From Caldimonas tepidiphila (lineage in GTDB: Bacteria > Pseudomonadota > Gammaproteobacteria > Burkholderiales > Burkholderiaceae_C), in assembly GCF_003569765.1 (NCBI RefSeq), contig NZ_QXMG01000005.1, forward strand, positions 94,153-158,152: a DNA stretch of 64,000 nt. The letters are read 5' to 3'. The position numbers and the translations under genes were made by a program. The stretch's first letter is position 1. Each line of letters starts with the position of its first letter. Of this stretch, positions 47,617 through 57,443 are shown in pieces. The notes under the pieces are model-generated. The model saw nothing but the letters and a program-made list of their open reading frames with translations. It ran no database searches and was not told the origin of the DNA.

Positions 47617-48294
47617 ATGGCAGCGGACGGCAACTTCACGCTGGAACTGCGCTCGATCGGCAGCGCGCCCGACGAGGACGGCGTCGAGGCGGTGCGGCTG
47701 CACACCGACGCCGGCACGATCGACTGCCGCTACCACGCGGGCGGGCCCGGCGAGGCCGCGGTGCTGTGGGTGTTCGGCGCCGGCGGCGGCCTGGGCGGGC
47801 CGGCCGGCGGGCTGTACACGCGGCTGGCGAAGCGGCTCGCGCCCGAGGGCATCGCGTCGCTGCGGCTGGACTACCGCCGCCCGGCCGAGCTGGTGCCCTG
47901 CGTGCTCGACGTGCTGATGGGCATCGGCTACCTCGGCACCCGCGGCAGGTCGCGCGTCGTGCTGGTCGGCCACTCCTTCGGCGGCGCGGTGGTGATCGCC
48001 TCCGGGGCGCTCAGCGAGGCGGTGATCGGCGTGGCGGCGCTGAGCAGCCAGACGGCCGGCGCCGATGCGGTCGCGGACCTCAGCCCGCGGCCGCTGCTGC
48101 TGATGCACGGCACCGACGACGAGATCCTGCCCGACCTGTGCTCGCGCGACCTGTACCGGCGCGCCGGCGAGCCGCGCCGGCTGCTGCTCTACGAGGGCTG
48201 CCGGCACGGGCTGGACCAGTGCCGCGACGAGATCGACCGCGACCTCGGGGAATGGATCCTCGACCTTGCCGGGCGAGGCGCCGCGGACGGCTGA
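47617..48294 (+). CDS. Dienelactone-hydrolase-like alpha/beta hydrolase
   Basis: 225 residues from the ATG at 47617, preceded by GGGAGG. The fold shows VLWVFGAGGGLGGPAGGLYT in place of a plain HGGG oxyanion loop, the nucleophile elbow VLVGHSFGGAVVIA, the acid in LLMHGTDDEILPD and the catalytic His in EGCRHGLDQCRDE. There is no signal peptide. Family members are esterases of broad type. It precedes the exporter operon by 121 bp on the same strand, but a functional link is not evident. Confidence 0.85.
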   Translation: MAADGNFTLELRSIGSAPDEDGVEAVRLHTDAGTIDCRYHAGGPGEAAVLWVFGAGGGLGGPAGGLYTRLAKRLAPEGIASLRLDYRRPAELVPCVLDVLMGIGYLGTRGRSRVVLVGHSFGGAVVIASGALSEAVIGVAALSSQTAGADAVADLSPRPLLLMHGTDDEILPDLCSRDLYRRAGEPRRLLLYEGCRHGLDQCRDEIDRDLGEWILDLAGRGAADG

Positions 48295-48415
48295 GCCGGC
48301 GGCTTCGGACAGACGCCGCGGCCGCGGCCGGTCCGCCCGATCGCCTTGATATGCCTCAAGAACCAGGGTTTCCCGTCCCCGCAGACTGCATGTGGAACAC
48401 GAATCAGGGAAAACC

Positions 48416-49546
48416 ATGATCAGTTGGCGCAAGGCACTGACGGCGGCCGCAGTGACGGCGGGGCTCGCCGCGCTGGCCGTGGCGTGGCAGCGCGCGGCGC
48501 CGGACGGGCTGCCGCCGGGCATCGCCGGTGGCAACGGGCGGCTGGAGGCGACCACGATCGACATCGCGGCCAAGGCGGGCGGACGGGTGCAGGCGGTGCG
48601 CGTGCGCGAGGGCGACTTCGTGCAGGCGGGCGAGGAGGTGGCGCGCATCGACACGCTCGCGCTGGCCGCGCAGTTGCGCGGCGCCGAGGCGCAGGCGAGG
48701 CAGGCACGCAGCGCGCAGGCCACCGACGCGGCGCTGGCGCGCCAGCGCGAGCAGTCGGCGCAGACCGCACGCGCGCTCGCTGCACAGCGCGAGAGCGAGC
48801 TGGCGCTGGCCGAGAAGGAGCTCCGGCGCACGGCCGACCTGGTGGCGCGGAACTTCATCGCACCGCAGCAACTCGACGCGGCGCAGGCGCGCGTGCAGGG
48901 CGCCCGGGCGGCCTTGAGCGCGGCGCGCTCGCAGGTGCTGGAGGCCGAGGCCGCGATCGCCACCGCGCGCGCGCAGGCGCAGGAGGGCGGCGCCGCGATC
49001 GAGGCGGCGCTCGCCAACGTCGAGCGGCTGCAGACCGAGATCGCCGACGCGCTGCTCGTCGCGCCGCGCGCCGGGCGCGTGCAGCTGCGGCTCGTCAACG
49101 AGGGCGAGGTGGTCGGCGGCGGCGCGCGCATCGTGTCGCTCGTCGACCTGAGCGACGTGACGATGAGCTTCTACCTGCCCGAGACGGCGGCCGGGCGCGT
49201 GGCGATCGGCTCGGAGGCGCGCCTGGTGCTCGACGCGGCGCCGGAGCTGGTGATCCCGGCCCGCATCGACTTCGTCGCGAGCGTCGCGCAGTTCACGCCG
49301 AAGACCGTCGAGACGCAGTCCGAGCGCCAGAAGATGGTGTTCAAGGTGCGCGCGCGCATCGACCCGGCGCTGCTCGCGCGCCACCGCGAGCAGGTCAAGA
49401 CCGGGCTGCCCGGCATGGCCTACGTGCGCATCGCCGACGTCGAGTGGCCACGGCATCTGCAGGTCGCGCTGCCCGCGCCGCGCGCCGACGGGACCGTCTC
49501 TCCCGCCTCCCCGCCCGCGCCACGCGCGTCGGCCGCACAGCCGTGA
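48416..49546 (+). CDS. HlyD-family periplasmic adaptor (membrane fusion protein)
   Basis: 376 residues from the ATG at 48416. One N-terminal membrane anchor ([18 protein letters not shown]) is followed by a lipoyl half-motif ([21 protein letters not shown]). A long Ala/Gln/Glu-rich coiled coil spans about 95-205, then the second lipoyl half ([19 protein letters not shown]) and beta-barrel domains. It bridges an inner-membrane ABC exporter to an outer-membrane channel. Its stop overlaps the ATPase gene by GTGA, so the three genes 48416-53542 form one operon. No TolC-like gene is present. Confidence 0.92.
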   Translation: MISWRKALTAAAVTAGLAALAVAWQRAAPDGLPPGIAGGNGRLEATTIDIAAKAGGRVQAVRVREGDFVQAGEEVARIDTLALAAQLRGAEAQARQARSAQATDAALARQREQSAQTARALAAQRESELALAEKELRRTADLVARNFIAPQQLDAAQARVQGARAALSAARSQVLEAEAAIATARAQAQEGGAAIEAALANVERLQTEIADALLVAPRAGRVQLRLVNEGEVVGGGARIVSLVDLSDVTMSFYLPETAAGRVAIGSEARLVLDAAPELVIPARIDFVASVAQFTPKTVETQSERQKMVFKVRARIDPALLARHREQVKTGLPGMAYVRIADVEWPRHLQVALPAPRADGTVSPASPPAPRASAAQP

Positions 49547-52398
49547 GCGCTGCCGCCCCGGCGCCACGGGCCCCGGCGGTGCGGCTGTCGGGCCTCGGCC
49601 ACCGCTATGGGAAGACGCTCGCGCTCGACGCGGTGGACCTCGCCATCGAGGCCGGCCTCGTCACCGGCTTCGTCGGGCCGGACGGGGTCGGCAAGTCCAC
49701 GCTGCTCGCGCTCGTCGCCGGCGCGCGGCGCGTGCAGGCCGGCCGCGTCGAGGTGCTCGGCGGCGACATGGCACGCGCCGCCCACCGCGCCCGGGTCTGC
49801 CCGCGCATCGCCTACATGCCGCAGGGGCTGGGCCGCAACCTCTACGCGACGCTGTCGGTGCGCGAGAACGTTGACTTCTTCGCGCGGCTGTTCGGCCACG
49901 CGGCGGCCGAGCGCGCGGCGCGCATCGACGAGCTGCTCGCCGCGACCGGCCTCGCGCCCTTCGCCGACCGCCCGGCCGGCAAGCTCTCCGGCGGCATGAA
50001 GCAGAAGCTCGGGCTGTGCTGCGCGCTGATCCACGATCCGGACCTGCTGATCCTCGACGAGCCGATCACCGGGGTCGACCCGCTGTCGCGGCGCCAGTTC
50101 TGGGAGCTGATCGGGCGCATCCGCGCGCGGCGCCCCGGCATGGCGGTGCTGGTGGCGACCGCCTACATGGACGAGGCCGAGCGCTTCGACACGCTGGTCG
50201 CGATGGACGCGGGCCGCGTGCTCGCCACCGGCACGCCGCACGAGCTGAAGCAGCGCACCGGCTGCGACACGCTCGACGCGGCCTTCATCGCGCTGCTGCC
50301 CGAGGCGCGCCGCAACGGCCACCGCGCGCTCGTCGTGCCGCCGCGCCCGCCCGAGCACGACGGCGAGCTCGCGATCGAGGCGCGCGCGCTGACGCGCCGC
50401 TTCGGCGACTTCACCGCCGTGGACGGCGTGAGCTTCCGTATCGCGCGCGGCGAGATCTTCGGCTTCCTCGGCTCCAACGGCTGCGGCAAGTCGACGACGA
50501 TGAAGATGCTCACCGGACTGCTGCCGGCCACCCGCGGCGAGGCGCGGCTGTTCGGACGGACGGTGGATGCGCAGGACCTGTCGGTGCGGCGGCGCGTCGG
50601 CTACATGTCCCAGGGCTTCTCGCTCTACGCGGAGCTGACGGTGCGGCAGAACCTCGAGCTGCACGGGCGGCTGTTCGGCATGGAGGCGGCGGCGCTCGCC
50701 ACGCGGGTGGACGAGCTGCTCGCGCGCTTCGGGCTGCAGACGGCGGCCGGCGCGCTGCCGATGGGCCTGCCGCTGGGCCTGCGGCAGCGGCTGCAGCTCG
50801 CCGCCGCGGTGGTGCACGGGCCGGAGCTGCTGATCCTCGACGAGCCGACCTCGGGGGTCGATCCCGTGGCGCGCGACGGCTTCTGGTCGCTGATGATCGA
50901 GCTGTCGCGGCGCGACGGCGTGACGATCTTCATCTCGACGCACTTCATGAACGAGGCCGAGCGTTGCGACCGCATCTCGCTGATGCATGCCGGCCGCGTG
51001 CTGGTGAGCGACGCGCCCGCGGCGCTGGTGCGCGCGCGCGGCGCGGCGACGCTCGAGGAGGCCTTCATCGCGTGGCTGGAGGAGGCGGAGGCTCCGGCAC
51101 GGGAAGCAGCCGCGGAAGCCGACGCGTCCTCCTCCGCCCCGGCCGCGGCCGCGCCCGCGCTGCCCCAGCCGGTCCTCGCGCTGCCGGCCGCTGCCGCTGC
51201 CGCCGCGCTGGCGCTGCCCACCGCCGCGGGTGACGCGGTGGCGCCCGAGCGACCCGCCGCGCGGGCCCGGCCGCCGCGCCTGAGCCTCGGCCGCCTGCTG
51301 AGCTATGCGCGGCGCGAGCTGCTCGAGCTGCGGCGCGACCCGGTCCGGCTGACGATGTCGCTCGTCGGCACCGTGCTGCTGATGGTCATCATGGGCTACG
51401 GCATCAGCATGGACGTGCAGGACCTGCGCTTCGCGGTGCTCGACCACGACGGCACGCCGGCGAGCCGCCGCTACGCCGACGAGATCGCGGGCTCGCCCTA
51501 CTTCGTCGAGCGCCCGGCGCTGCGCGACGACGCCGAGATGGACCGCCGGCTGCGCAGCGGCGAGCTCGCGGTGGCGATCGAGATCCCGCCCGGCTTCGGC
51601 GCCGGGCTCGCGCGCGGGCGTCCGGTCGAGGTCGGCGCGTGGATCGACGGCGCGATGCCGCAGCGCGCCGAGAGCATCGCCGGCTACGTGCAGGCGCTGC
51701 ACGCGGGCTGGCTCGCCGCGCGGCTCACCGAGGCGGGCGGCGCGGCGCGGCCGTTCGCCGAGGTCGAGCTGCGCTACCGCTACAACCCCGAGGTGAGGAG
51801 CATCGTCGCGATGGTGCCGGCGGTGATCCCGATCCTGCTGATCTTCATCCCGGCGATGCTCGCGGCGCTGTCGGTGGTGCGCGAGAAGGAGCTCGGCTCG
51901 ATCGTCAACCTCTACGTCACACCGGTGACGCGGCTCGAATTCCTGCTCGGCAAGCAGCTGCCCTACGTCGTCGCCGGCATGGTGAACTTCGCGCTGATGA
52001 CGCTGATGGCGGTGTTCGTCTTCGGCGTGCCCTTCAAGGGCAGCCTCGTGACGTTCGCGCTCGCCGCGCTGCTGTACGTGTACGCCGCGACCGCGCTCGG
52101 CCTGCTGATGTCGAGCTTCACCGGCAGCCAGATGGCGGCGATCTTCGGCACCTCGCTGGCGACGATGCTGCCGGCGATCCAGTTCTCGGGCATCGTCAAC
52201 CCGGTGTCCTCGCTCGAAGGCTTCGGCGCGCTGTTGGGACAGGTCTACCCGACCGGGCCCTTCGTCGCGATCAGCCGCGGCACTTTCTCGAAAGCGCTCG
52301 GCTTCGCCGAGCTGCAGGACTTCTTCGTGCCGCTGCTGCTGGCCGCGCCGGTGCTGATCGGCGCGAGCGCGCTGCTGCTGCGCAAGCAGGACCGCTGA
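49543..52398 (+). CDS. Fused ABC-ABC-permease exporter protein (RbbA/YhiH-like)
   Basis: 951 residues from a GTG that overlaps the upstream stop. Two ATPase domains come first: Walker [12 protein letters not shown] with signature LSGGMKQK, then [12 protein letters not shown] with the degenerate signature [12 protein letters not shown] that is usual in this family. An Ala-rich linker (about 510-575) joins an ABC-2 permease with a large periplasmic loop and six helices ([18 protein letters not shown] and later). E. coli RbbA has this plan and was first described as a ribosome-associated ATPase; operon context here points to drug or polymer export. Confidence 0.9.
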   Translation: MSAAAPAPRAPAVRLSGLGHRYGKTLALDAVDLAIEAGLVTGFVGPDGVGKSTLLALVAGARRVQAGRVEVLGGDMARAAHRARVCPRIAYMPQGLGRNLYATLSVRENVDFFARLFGHAAAERAARIDELLAATGLAPFADRPAGKLSGGMKQKLGLCCALIHDPDLLILDEPITGVDPLSRRQFWELIGRIRARRPGMAVLVATAYMDEAERFDTLVAMDAGRVLATGTPHELKQRTGCDTLDAAFIALLPEARRNGHRALVVPPRPPEHDGELAIEARALTRRFGDFTAVDGVSFRIARGEIFGFLGSNGCGKSTTMKMLTGLLPATRGEARLFGRTVDAQDLSVRRRVGYMSQGFSLYAELTVRQNLELHGRLFGMEAAALATRVDELLARFGLQTAAGALPMGLPLGLRQRLQLAAAVVHGPELLILDEPTSGVDPVARDGFWSLMIELSRRDGVTIFISTHFMNEAERCDRISLMHAGRVLVSDAPAALVRARGAATLEEAFIAWLEEAEAPAREAAAEADASSSAPAAAAPALPQPVLALPAAAAAAALALPTAAGDAVAPERPAARARPPRLSLGRLLSYARRELLELRRDPVRLTMSLVGTVLLMVIMGYGISMDVQDLRFAVLDHDGTPASRRYADEIAGSPYFVERPALRDDAEMDRRLRSGELAVAIEIPPGFGAGLARGRPVEVGAWIDGAMPQRAESIAGYVQALHAGWLAARLTEAGGAARPFAEVELRYRYNPEVRSIVAMVPAVIPILLIFIPAMLAALSVVREKELGSIVNLYVTPVTRLEFLLGKQLPYVVAGMVNFALMTLMAVFVFGVPFKGSLVTFALAALLYVYAATALGLLMSSFTGSQMAAIFGTSLATMLPAIQFSGIVNPVSSLEGFGALLGQVYPTGPFVAISRGTFSKALGFAELQDFFVPLLLAAPVLIGASALLLRKQDR

Positions 52399-52402
52399 CG
52401 CG

Positions 52403-53542
52403 ATGCGCACGCCGCCGTTCTCGACGCGCCGCGTCTGGCACCTGGGCCTCAAGGAGCTGGCGAGCCTGTGGCGCGAGCGGCTGCTGCTGGTGTTCGTGCT
52501 CTGGGCCTTCTTCGGTGCAGTCTACGTCGCCGCGAGCGGGCATGCGGAGCGGCTGCAGCGCGTGCCGGTCGCGGTGGTCGACGAGGACCAGTCGGTGCTG
52601 TCGCAGCGTATCGTCTCGGCCTTCTACCCGCCGGCCTTCAAGCCGCCCGAACTGATCACGCTCGGCGAGATGGACGCCGGCATGGACGCCGGGCGCTACA
52701 CCTTCGTGCTCGACATCCCGCCCGGCTTTCAGCGCGACGTGCTCGCGGGCCGTGCGCCGGCGCTGCAGCTCAACGTCGACGCGAAGCAGATGAGCCAGGC
52801 CTTCGCCGGCACCGGCGCGGTGCAGGCGATCGTGCAGGGCGAGATCGCCGAGTTCGCGCGGCGCGAGCGGGCCGCCGAGGCGCCGCCGGTGGAGTTGTCG
52901 CTGCGCATGCGCTTCAATCCGACGCTCAACGACCGCTGGTTCATGGGCTTGATGGAGCTCGTCGGCCAGATCACGATGCTGTCGATCATCCTCACCGGCG
53001 CGGCGCTGATCCGCGAGCGCGAGCATGGCACGCTCGAGCACCTGCTGGTGATGCCGGTGCAGCCGGTGGAGATCGTGCTCGGCAAGATCTGGTCGATGGG
53101 GCTGGTGGTGCTGGTGGCGGCGACGCTGTCGCTGCGCTTCGTCGTGCAGGGGGTGCTGGAGATGCCGCTCACCGGGCCGCTGTGGCTTTTCGTGCTCGGC
53201 ATCGCGCTGCACCTGTTCGCGACCACCTCGATGGGCATCTACATGGGCACCGTCGCGCGCTCGATGCCGCAGCTCGGGCTGCTGATCATCCTCGTGCTGC
53301 TGCCGCTGCAGATGCTGTCCGGAGCCTCGACGCCGCGCGAGAGCATGCCGGAGATCGTGCGCACCGTGATGCTCGCGGCGCCGACCACGCACTTCGTCGC
53401 CTTCTCGCAGGCGGTGCTCTACCGCGGCGCGGGCCTGGCGATCGTGTGGCCGCAACTGCTCGCGATCGCGGTGATCGGCGCGGTCTTCTTCGCCGCGGCG
53501 CTGCGGCGCTTCCGCCGCTCGGTCGCCACGCTGCAGGGCTGA
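52403..53542 (+). CDS. ABC-2 type permease (YhhJ-like)
   Basis: 379 residues, 4 bp after the ATPase gene. One N-terminal helix (LLLVFVLWAFFGAVYVA) is followed by a periplasmic domain of about 140 residues. Five C-terminal helices begin at ITMLSIILTGAALIRERE, with the conserved MPVQPVEIVLGKIW segment, and LPLQMLSGASTPRESMPE lies between late helices. It should pair with the permease half of the preceding fusion protein to complete the exporter. It is convergent with the BLUF gene, with only 4 bp between the stops. Confidence 0.92.
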   Translation: MRTPPFSTRRVWHLGLKELASLWRERLLLVFVLWAFFGAVYVAASGHAERLQRVPVAVVDEDQSVLSQRIVSAFYPPAFKPPELITLGEMDAGMDAGRYTFVLDIPPGFQRDVLAGRAPALQLNVDAKQMSQAFAGTGAVQAIVQGEIAEFARRERAAEAPPVELSLRMRFNPTLNDRWFMGLMELVGQITMLSIILTGAALIREREHGTLEHLLVMPVQPVEIVLGKIWSMGLVVLVAATLSLRFVVQGVLEMPLTGPLWLFVLGIALHLFATTSMGIYMGTVARSMPQLGLLIILVLLPLQMLSGASTPRESMPEIVRTVMLAAPTTHFVAFSQAVLYRGAGLAIVWPQLLAIAVIGAVFFAAALRRFRRSVATLQG

Positions 53543-53546
53543 TGCC

Positions 53547-53972
53547 TCACGCCCGCCCGATGATGTGGGCCGTCGCCATCAGCTCCTCGAGCAGCGCGAG
53601 CGACACCCGGCCCGAGACGCAGTAGGGGTCGAGCACCGGCTTCTCGGAGTACTTCAGCAGCACCGAGGGGTTGACCTTGGCGAGGTTGACATGGCCCATG
53701 GTCCAGCCGGCGAAGCGCCGCTCGGTGATCTCCTCGTAGTGCAGCAACTGCACGTCGAGGTGGCGCTCGTCGCGCACGATCTCGTTGTAGAGCCCGTTGA
53801 CCGCCTCGCGCCCGCCCTCGAGCACCTGCAGGAACAGGTCGCCGCTGTGGCAGAGGATGCCGGTGATGCCGAGCGCCGGGTTGTGCGCGCGCGACTGGGC
53901 GAGGATCGAGTCGATCGCTTCGGGCGACAGCGGCTGCGCGGCGCGGCTGGCGTAGAGCAGGCGGATCATCAT
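53547..53972 (-). CDS. BLUF-domain blue-light photoreceptor
   Basis: 141 residues, a stand-alone BLUF domain that binds FAD non-covalently. The photocycle residues are all present: Tyr7 in RLLYASR, Asn31 in AHNPALGITGILCH, Gln49 in LFLQVLEG, and Trp90 with Met92 in FAGWTMGHV. A short C-terminal helical cap (SLALLEELMATAHIIG) follows, and there is no output domain, so it must signal by protein contact. AAGGAG lies eight bases before the ATG. It is 30 bp downstream of folE on the same strand and thus probably cotranscribed with it. Confidence 0.93.
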   Translation of the reverse strand: MMIRLLYASRAAQPLSPEAIDSILAQSRAHNPALGITGILCHSGDLFLQVLEGGREAVNGLYNEIVRDERHLDVQLLHYEEITERRFAGWTMGHVNLAKVNPSVLLKYSEKPVLDPYCVSGRVSLALLEELMATAHIIGRA

Positions 53973-54002
53973 CGAGAAGTCTCCTTCGGGGCGGGGCGCC
54001 GT

Positions 54003-54737
54003 TCAGCCGCGGCGCTTCTCGATCAGCGACAGGAATTCGCGCCGCAGCGTCGGGTCCTTCAGGAAGGAGCCGCGCATGACGGAATTGATCATGTTGGACT
54101 CCATGTCCTTCACGCCGCGCCAGTGCATGCAGAAGTGCTCCGCCTCCATCACGAGCGCAAGGCCGTCGGGGCGCGTCTTGTCCTGCAGCAGGTCGGCGAC
54201 CTGGCTGATCGCCTCCTCCTGGATCTGCGGGCGGCTCATGATCCAGTCGGCGAGGCGCACGTACTTCGACAGGCCGATCAGGTTCGAGTGCTCGTTGGGC
54301 AGCAGCCCGACCCAGAGCTTGCCGATGATCGGGCACAGGTGGTGCGAGCAGGCGCTGCGCACCGTGATCGGGCCGACGATCATCAGCTCGTTGAGGTTCT
54401 CGGCGTTCGGGAATTCGGTGACCGGCGGCTGCGGCACGTAGCGGCCGCGGAAGATCTCCATCAGGTACATCTTCGCGACGCGGCGCGCCGTGTCCTGCGT
54501 GTTGTGATCGCTCTCGGTGTCGATCACCAGGCTCTCGAGCACGCCCTTCATCTTCGCCTCGACCTCGTCGAGCAGCCGCTCGAGCTCGCCGGGCTCGATG
54601 AAGTCGGCGATGTTGTCGTTGGCGTGGAAGCGCTTGTGCGCGGCCTGGATGCGCTCGCGGATCTTGACGGACACCGGCACGCCTTCGTCGGTGTTCGCCG
54701 CAGGCGCTGTGTCCTTGGGAACGGGGACAAGACTCAT
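54003..54737 (-). CDS. folE: GTP cyclohydrolase I
   Basis: 244 residues. It converts GTP to 7,8-dihydroneopterin triphosphate, the first step of folate and pterin synthesis. The zinc site is in RSACSHHLCPIIGKLWVG, GLSKYVRLADWIMSRPQIQE is the conserved helix, and MEAEHFCMHWRGVKD holds the last zinc Cys region. The N-terminal ~40 residues are less conserved. AAGGT precedes the ATG. Coupling to a BLUF gene resembles light-inducible folE genes of non-phototrophic proteobacteria, where a pterin or folate antenna for photolyase is needed; no photolyase gene lies in this window. Confidence 0.95.
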   Translation of the reverse strand: MSLVPVPKDTAPAANTDEGVPVSVKIRERIQAAHKRFHANDNIADFIEPGELERLLDEVEAKMKGVLESLVIDTESDHNTQDTARRVAKMYLMEIFRGRYVPQPPVTEFPNAENLNELMIVGPITVRSACSHHLCPIIGKLWVGLLPNEHSNLIGLSKYVRLADWIMSRPQIQEEAISQVADLLQDKTRPDGLALVMEAEHFCMHWRGVKDMESNMINSVMRGSFLKDPTLRREFLSLIEKRRG

Positions 54738-54889
54738 CGGGCGACCTTCAATGGGGAGAATTTGCGGCCGATGCTAGCAGGGCGGCCCGCGCCCGCGCCC
54801 CGCCGTGCCGAGAGACCGTCCCGCCGCGGGGACGCCTGCAGGCGCCCGGGCGTGAGCAAAGGTTTCATGGCAGGCCTTGCGGCCGCGCC

Positions 54890-55864
54890 TCAGGCCAGTG
54901 CGGGCGCGCCGGGCTGCGCGAGGACGGGCCGCGGCGTGCTCCCCTCGCCGCGCTCCGGCGCCAGACCAGCGACGAGGTGGTCGATGAAGGCGCGGAACTT
55001 CGGCGCCAGCTGCCGCTTCGGCGGGTACATCACCCAGGCCATGCCGCGGTAGGCCACCTCCAGCTCCCAGTCGGGCAGCACCTGCACGATGCGGCCGCTT
55101 TGCAGGAAGGGCCGCGCCACGAAGTGCGACACGCTGCCGATGCCGAGGTGGTGCAGCACGCCGTCGAGCCGCATCTCGCTGTGGTTGGTGATGTAGCGAC
55201 CGCGGATCGGCACCTCCGCCGATTCCGCGCCGCGGTGGAAGGTCCAGAGGCTGTCCCCGGGATGCTCGCCGAGGTGGATGCAGTCGTGCTGCACCAGCTC
55301 GATCGGCTCGCGCGGCGTGCCGCGCTCGGCGAGATAGGCCGGCGTCGCGCACAGGATCTGCCGCACCTGCATCAGCGGCCGCGCGGCGAGAGTCTGCGCC
55401 GGGCTGTCGGTGATGCGGATCACCAGATCGAAATTGTCGCCGACCGGATCCACCTGTTGATCGGTGATCAATACATGCAACTGGACTTCGGGATACCGGG
55501 CCAGAAAAGACGGCACCAGCGGCTGCACCATATGCCGGCCGAAAGCCTTCGGCATGCTGATGCGGATCAACCCCTGGGGTTTTTCCATCGAGACCTGGGC
55601 CATGTCCATGGCGGCCTGCGCGGCCGCCACCATGTCGCGACAGCGGCAGAAGGCCTGCTCCCCGCATTCGCTCAGGCGCAGCTGCCGCGTGGTGCGCTCG
55701 AGCAGCCTCGCCCCCATCGCCCGCTCCAGCCGCGCCACCTGCCGGCTCACCGCCGAGGGCGTCATGCCGAGGTCGCGGGCGGCGCCCGAGAAGCTGCCGC
55801 GTTCCACCACCCGCACGAATACGGCCATGTCCGGCATCAAGAGATGCAGAGGTTTCGTTCTCAT
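54890..55864 (-). CDS. LysR-family transcriptional regulator
   Basis: 324 residues from the ATG at 55864; an ATG at 55894 would add ten residues and neither start has a clear Shine-Dalgarno. The N-terminal helix-turn-helix is MAVFVRVVERGSFSGAARDL followed by GMTPSAVSRQVARLE. The effector-binding part (about 95-310) has the usual two-lobe periplasmic-binding fold. It diverges from the AlaX/oxygenase/LysE genes with 116 bp between starts, the classic arrangement for a LysR protein controlling its neighbour. The inducer is unknown, perhaps an amino acid. Confidence 0.92.
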   Translation of the reverse strand: MRTKPLHLLMPDMAVFVRVVERGSFSGAARDLGMTPSAVSRQVARLERAMGARLLERTTRQLRLSECGEQAFCRCRDMVAAAQAAMDMAQVSMEKPQGLIRISMPKAFGRHMVQPLVPSFLARYPEVQLHVLITDQQVDPVGDNFDLVIRITDSPAQTLAARPLMQVRQILCATPAYLAERGTPREPIELVQHDCIHLGEHPGDSLWTFHRGAESAEVPIRGRYITNHSEMRLDGVLHHLGIGSVSHFVARPFLQSGRIVQVLPDWELEVAYRGMAWVMYPPKRQLAPKFRAFIDHLVAGLAPERGEGSTPRPVLAQPGAPALA

Positions 55865-55980
55865 CGGGAACAAGTGAATTTCGCCGCGCCGCATTGTTGC
55901 GCGCAGGCCCGCTCACCACAATACGCCAGCGATTTTCCTTTGCCGGCAGGCATTACCCGGCGAGGCCCGATGGTGATTCG

Positions 55981-56625
55981 ATGCTCCAGACCGAACTGAC
56001 GTATTTGAACAGCGACGAGCTGCAGGGCGAGGCCGAGGTGCTGCATTGCCGCCCGCGCGGGGACCGGTTCGAGATCGTGCTGGACCGCACGCTGTTCCAC
56101 CCGAAAGGCGGCGGCCAGCCCGCCGACGCCGGCTGCATCGGCGCGGCGCAGGTCGCCGACGTGCTCCTCGACGGCGGCGTGGTGCTGCATGTGGCGGAGC
56201 ACGCGCTGCCCGAGGGCCGCGTCGCGATCCGCGTCGACGCACCGACCCGCCGGCTCCATTCCGTGCTGCACTCCGCCGGCCACCTCATCGGCCATGCGGC
56301 GCAGGAAATCGGCCTGCAGGCGCTGAAGGCGCAGCACTGGCCGCAGCAGTGCCGCATCGTCCTCTCGGTTCCGGACAGCCTGCCGCTGCAGTGGCAGGGC
56401 CTGCTGCAGGAGCGCGTGCGCGAGCACCTGGCCGCAGGAGGGGTCCGCACCGTCTCGCGCGATGCCGCCGGCGCGCGCATCGTCTCGTTCGGCGCCCTGC
56501 CCGGCTACGCCTGCGGCGGCACCCATGTGCGTGCGCTGTCCGACATCGCCGACATCCGCATCACCGCCGCCCGGCTCAAGGCACGCGAGATCTCCCTCAG
56601 CTACACCGCGTGCGCCGCGGCCTGA
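55981..56625 (+). CDS. Stand-alone alanyl-tRNA editing protein (AlaX-like)
   Basis: 214 residues. It matches the editing half of alanyl-tRNA synthetase without the aminoacylation domain: LFHPKGGGQPAD near 39-49, the zinc motif HSAGHLIGHA (H97, H101) and CGGTHV (C178, H182). AlaX proteins hydrolyse mischarged Ser- or Gly-tRNA-Ala in trans. The context is unusual: the first gene of a probable operon with an amino-acid-type oxygenase and a LysE exporter, under a divergent LysR gene. A role in clearing tRNAs mischarged with a non-standard amino acid is an inference. Confidence 0.92.
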   Translation: MLQTELTYLNSDELQGEAEVLHCRPRGDRFEIVLDRTLFHPKGGGQPADAGCIGAAQVADVLLDGGVVLHVAEHALPEGRVAIRVDAPTRRLHSVLHSAGHLIGHAAQEIGLQALKAQHWPQQCRIVLSVPDSLPLQWQGLLQERVREHLAAGGVRTVSRDAAGARIVSFGALPGYACGGTHVRALSDIADIRITAARLKAREISLSYTACAAA

Positions 56626-56627
56626 CC

Positions 56628-57398
56628 ATGCACAAGAGAAGCGACCACCTTTGCGAGGCGGACCTGCGCCAGCTGGCCGAGGGACGGCTCCAGGCGCTGC
56701 AGATCGGCGGCTTCCTCCCGCGCGAGACCGCGACGGAGTTGGCCCGCAAGCTGCTCGCCGACGGCTACTCGCACTACATCAACGCGCCGAGCATCGGCAG
56801 GATCGGCAACGCCTTCTACGAGGCCGAGAACCGGCCCGAGCGGCTCGAGCGCTACTTCGCGGAGGCGATCGCGAACATCGAGCGCATCCGCCGCGCCTGC
56901 CTACCCTACCCCTGCCCGATCGACCTCGTGCGCTGCAAGCTCGACGAGACCTGGCCCGCCGGCGCGCTGCTGGCCTCGCTCCACGGCAGGAAGATGTTCG
57001 TCGGCCTGTCGCGCGTGGTCGAGCCCGGCGTCTACTTCCTGCCGCATCACGACTACCTGGAGAAGGACGCGCCCGGCTCCTTCGAGGCCCGCAGCCTGCG
57101 GGCGCAGCTGGCGTGCAACGTCTACCTCGACATGCCGGGCCGCGGCGGCGAGATCGAGCTGTGGATGGAGGAGATCCCGCCGGCCGACTTCGACCGCCTG
57201 CGCGGCGACAGCTACGGCATCGCGCCGGACACGCTCGGCGCGCCGGACCTGGTCATCGAGCCGGCGCCGGGCGATCTGATCCTCTTCAACTCGCGCAAGA
57301 TCCACGCGGTGCGCGCCGGCAGCGACCGGCCGCGGGTGTCGCTGTCGTGCTTCGTCGGCTACCGCGGCCCCCACATGCCGCTGAGCTGCTGGAGCTGA
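56628..57398 (+). CDS. 2-oxoglutarate/Fe(II)-dependent oxygenase
   Basis: 256 residues. The double-stranded beta-helix shows the iron facial triad: H140 and D142 in FLPHHDYLEKDAPG, and H226 in FNSRKIHAVRAG, with R236 (RPRVSLSCFVGY) placed to bind 2-oxoglutarate. LACNVYLDMPGRGGEIELW is the strand between them. Such enzymes hydroxylate, desaturate or halogenate small molecules or proteins; no carrier-protein or substrate domain is seen. It begins 2 bp after the AlaX stop, so the two are tightly coupled. A free or peptide-bound amino acid substrate is suggested by the LysE neighbour. Confidence 0.87.
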   Translation: MHKRSDHLCEADLRQLAEGRLQALQIGGFLPRETATELARKLLADGYSHYINAPSIGRIGNAFYEAENRPERLERYFAEAIANIERIRRACLPYPCPIDLVRCKLDETWPAGALLASLHGRKMFVGLSRVVEPGVYFLPHHDYLEKDAPGSFEARSLRAQLACNVYLDMPGRGGEIELWMEEIPPADFDRLRGDSYGIAPDTLGAPDLVIEPAPGDLILFNSRKIHAVRAGSDRPRVSLSCFVGYRGPHMPLSCWS

Positions 57399-57443
57399 GG
57401 CCGCACGCACCGCCCCCACCCGATCACCGAACCCGGACCGCCC

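Noticed and set aside
49543..52398. Degenerate second ABC signature as a loss-of-function sign
   Set aside because: [12 protein letters not shown] in place of LSGGQ-type is the usual form in RbbA/YhiH-like fusions, so it is a family trait.
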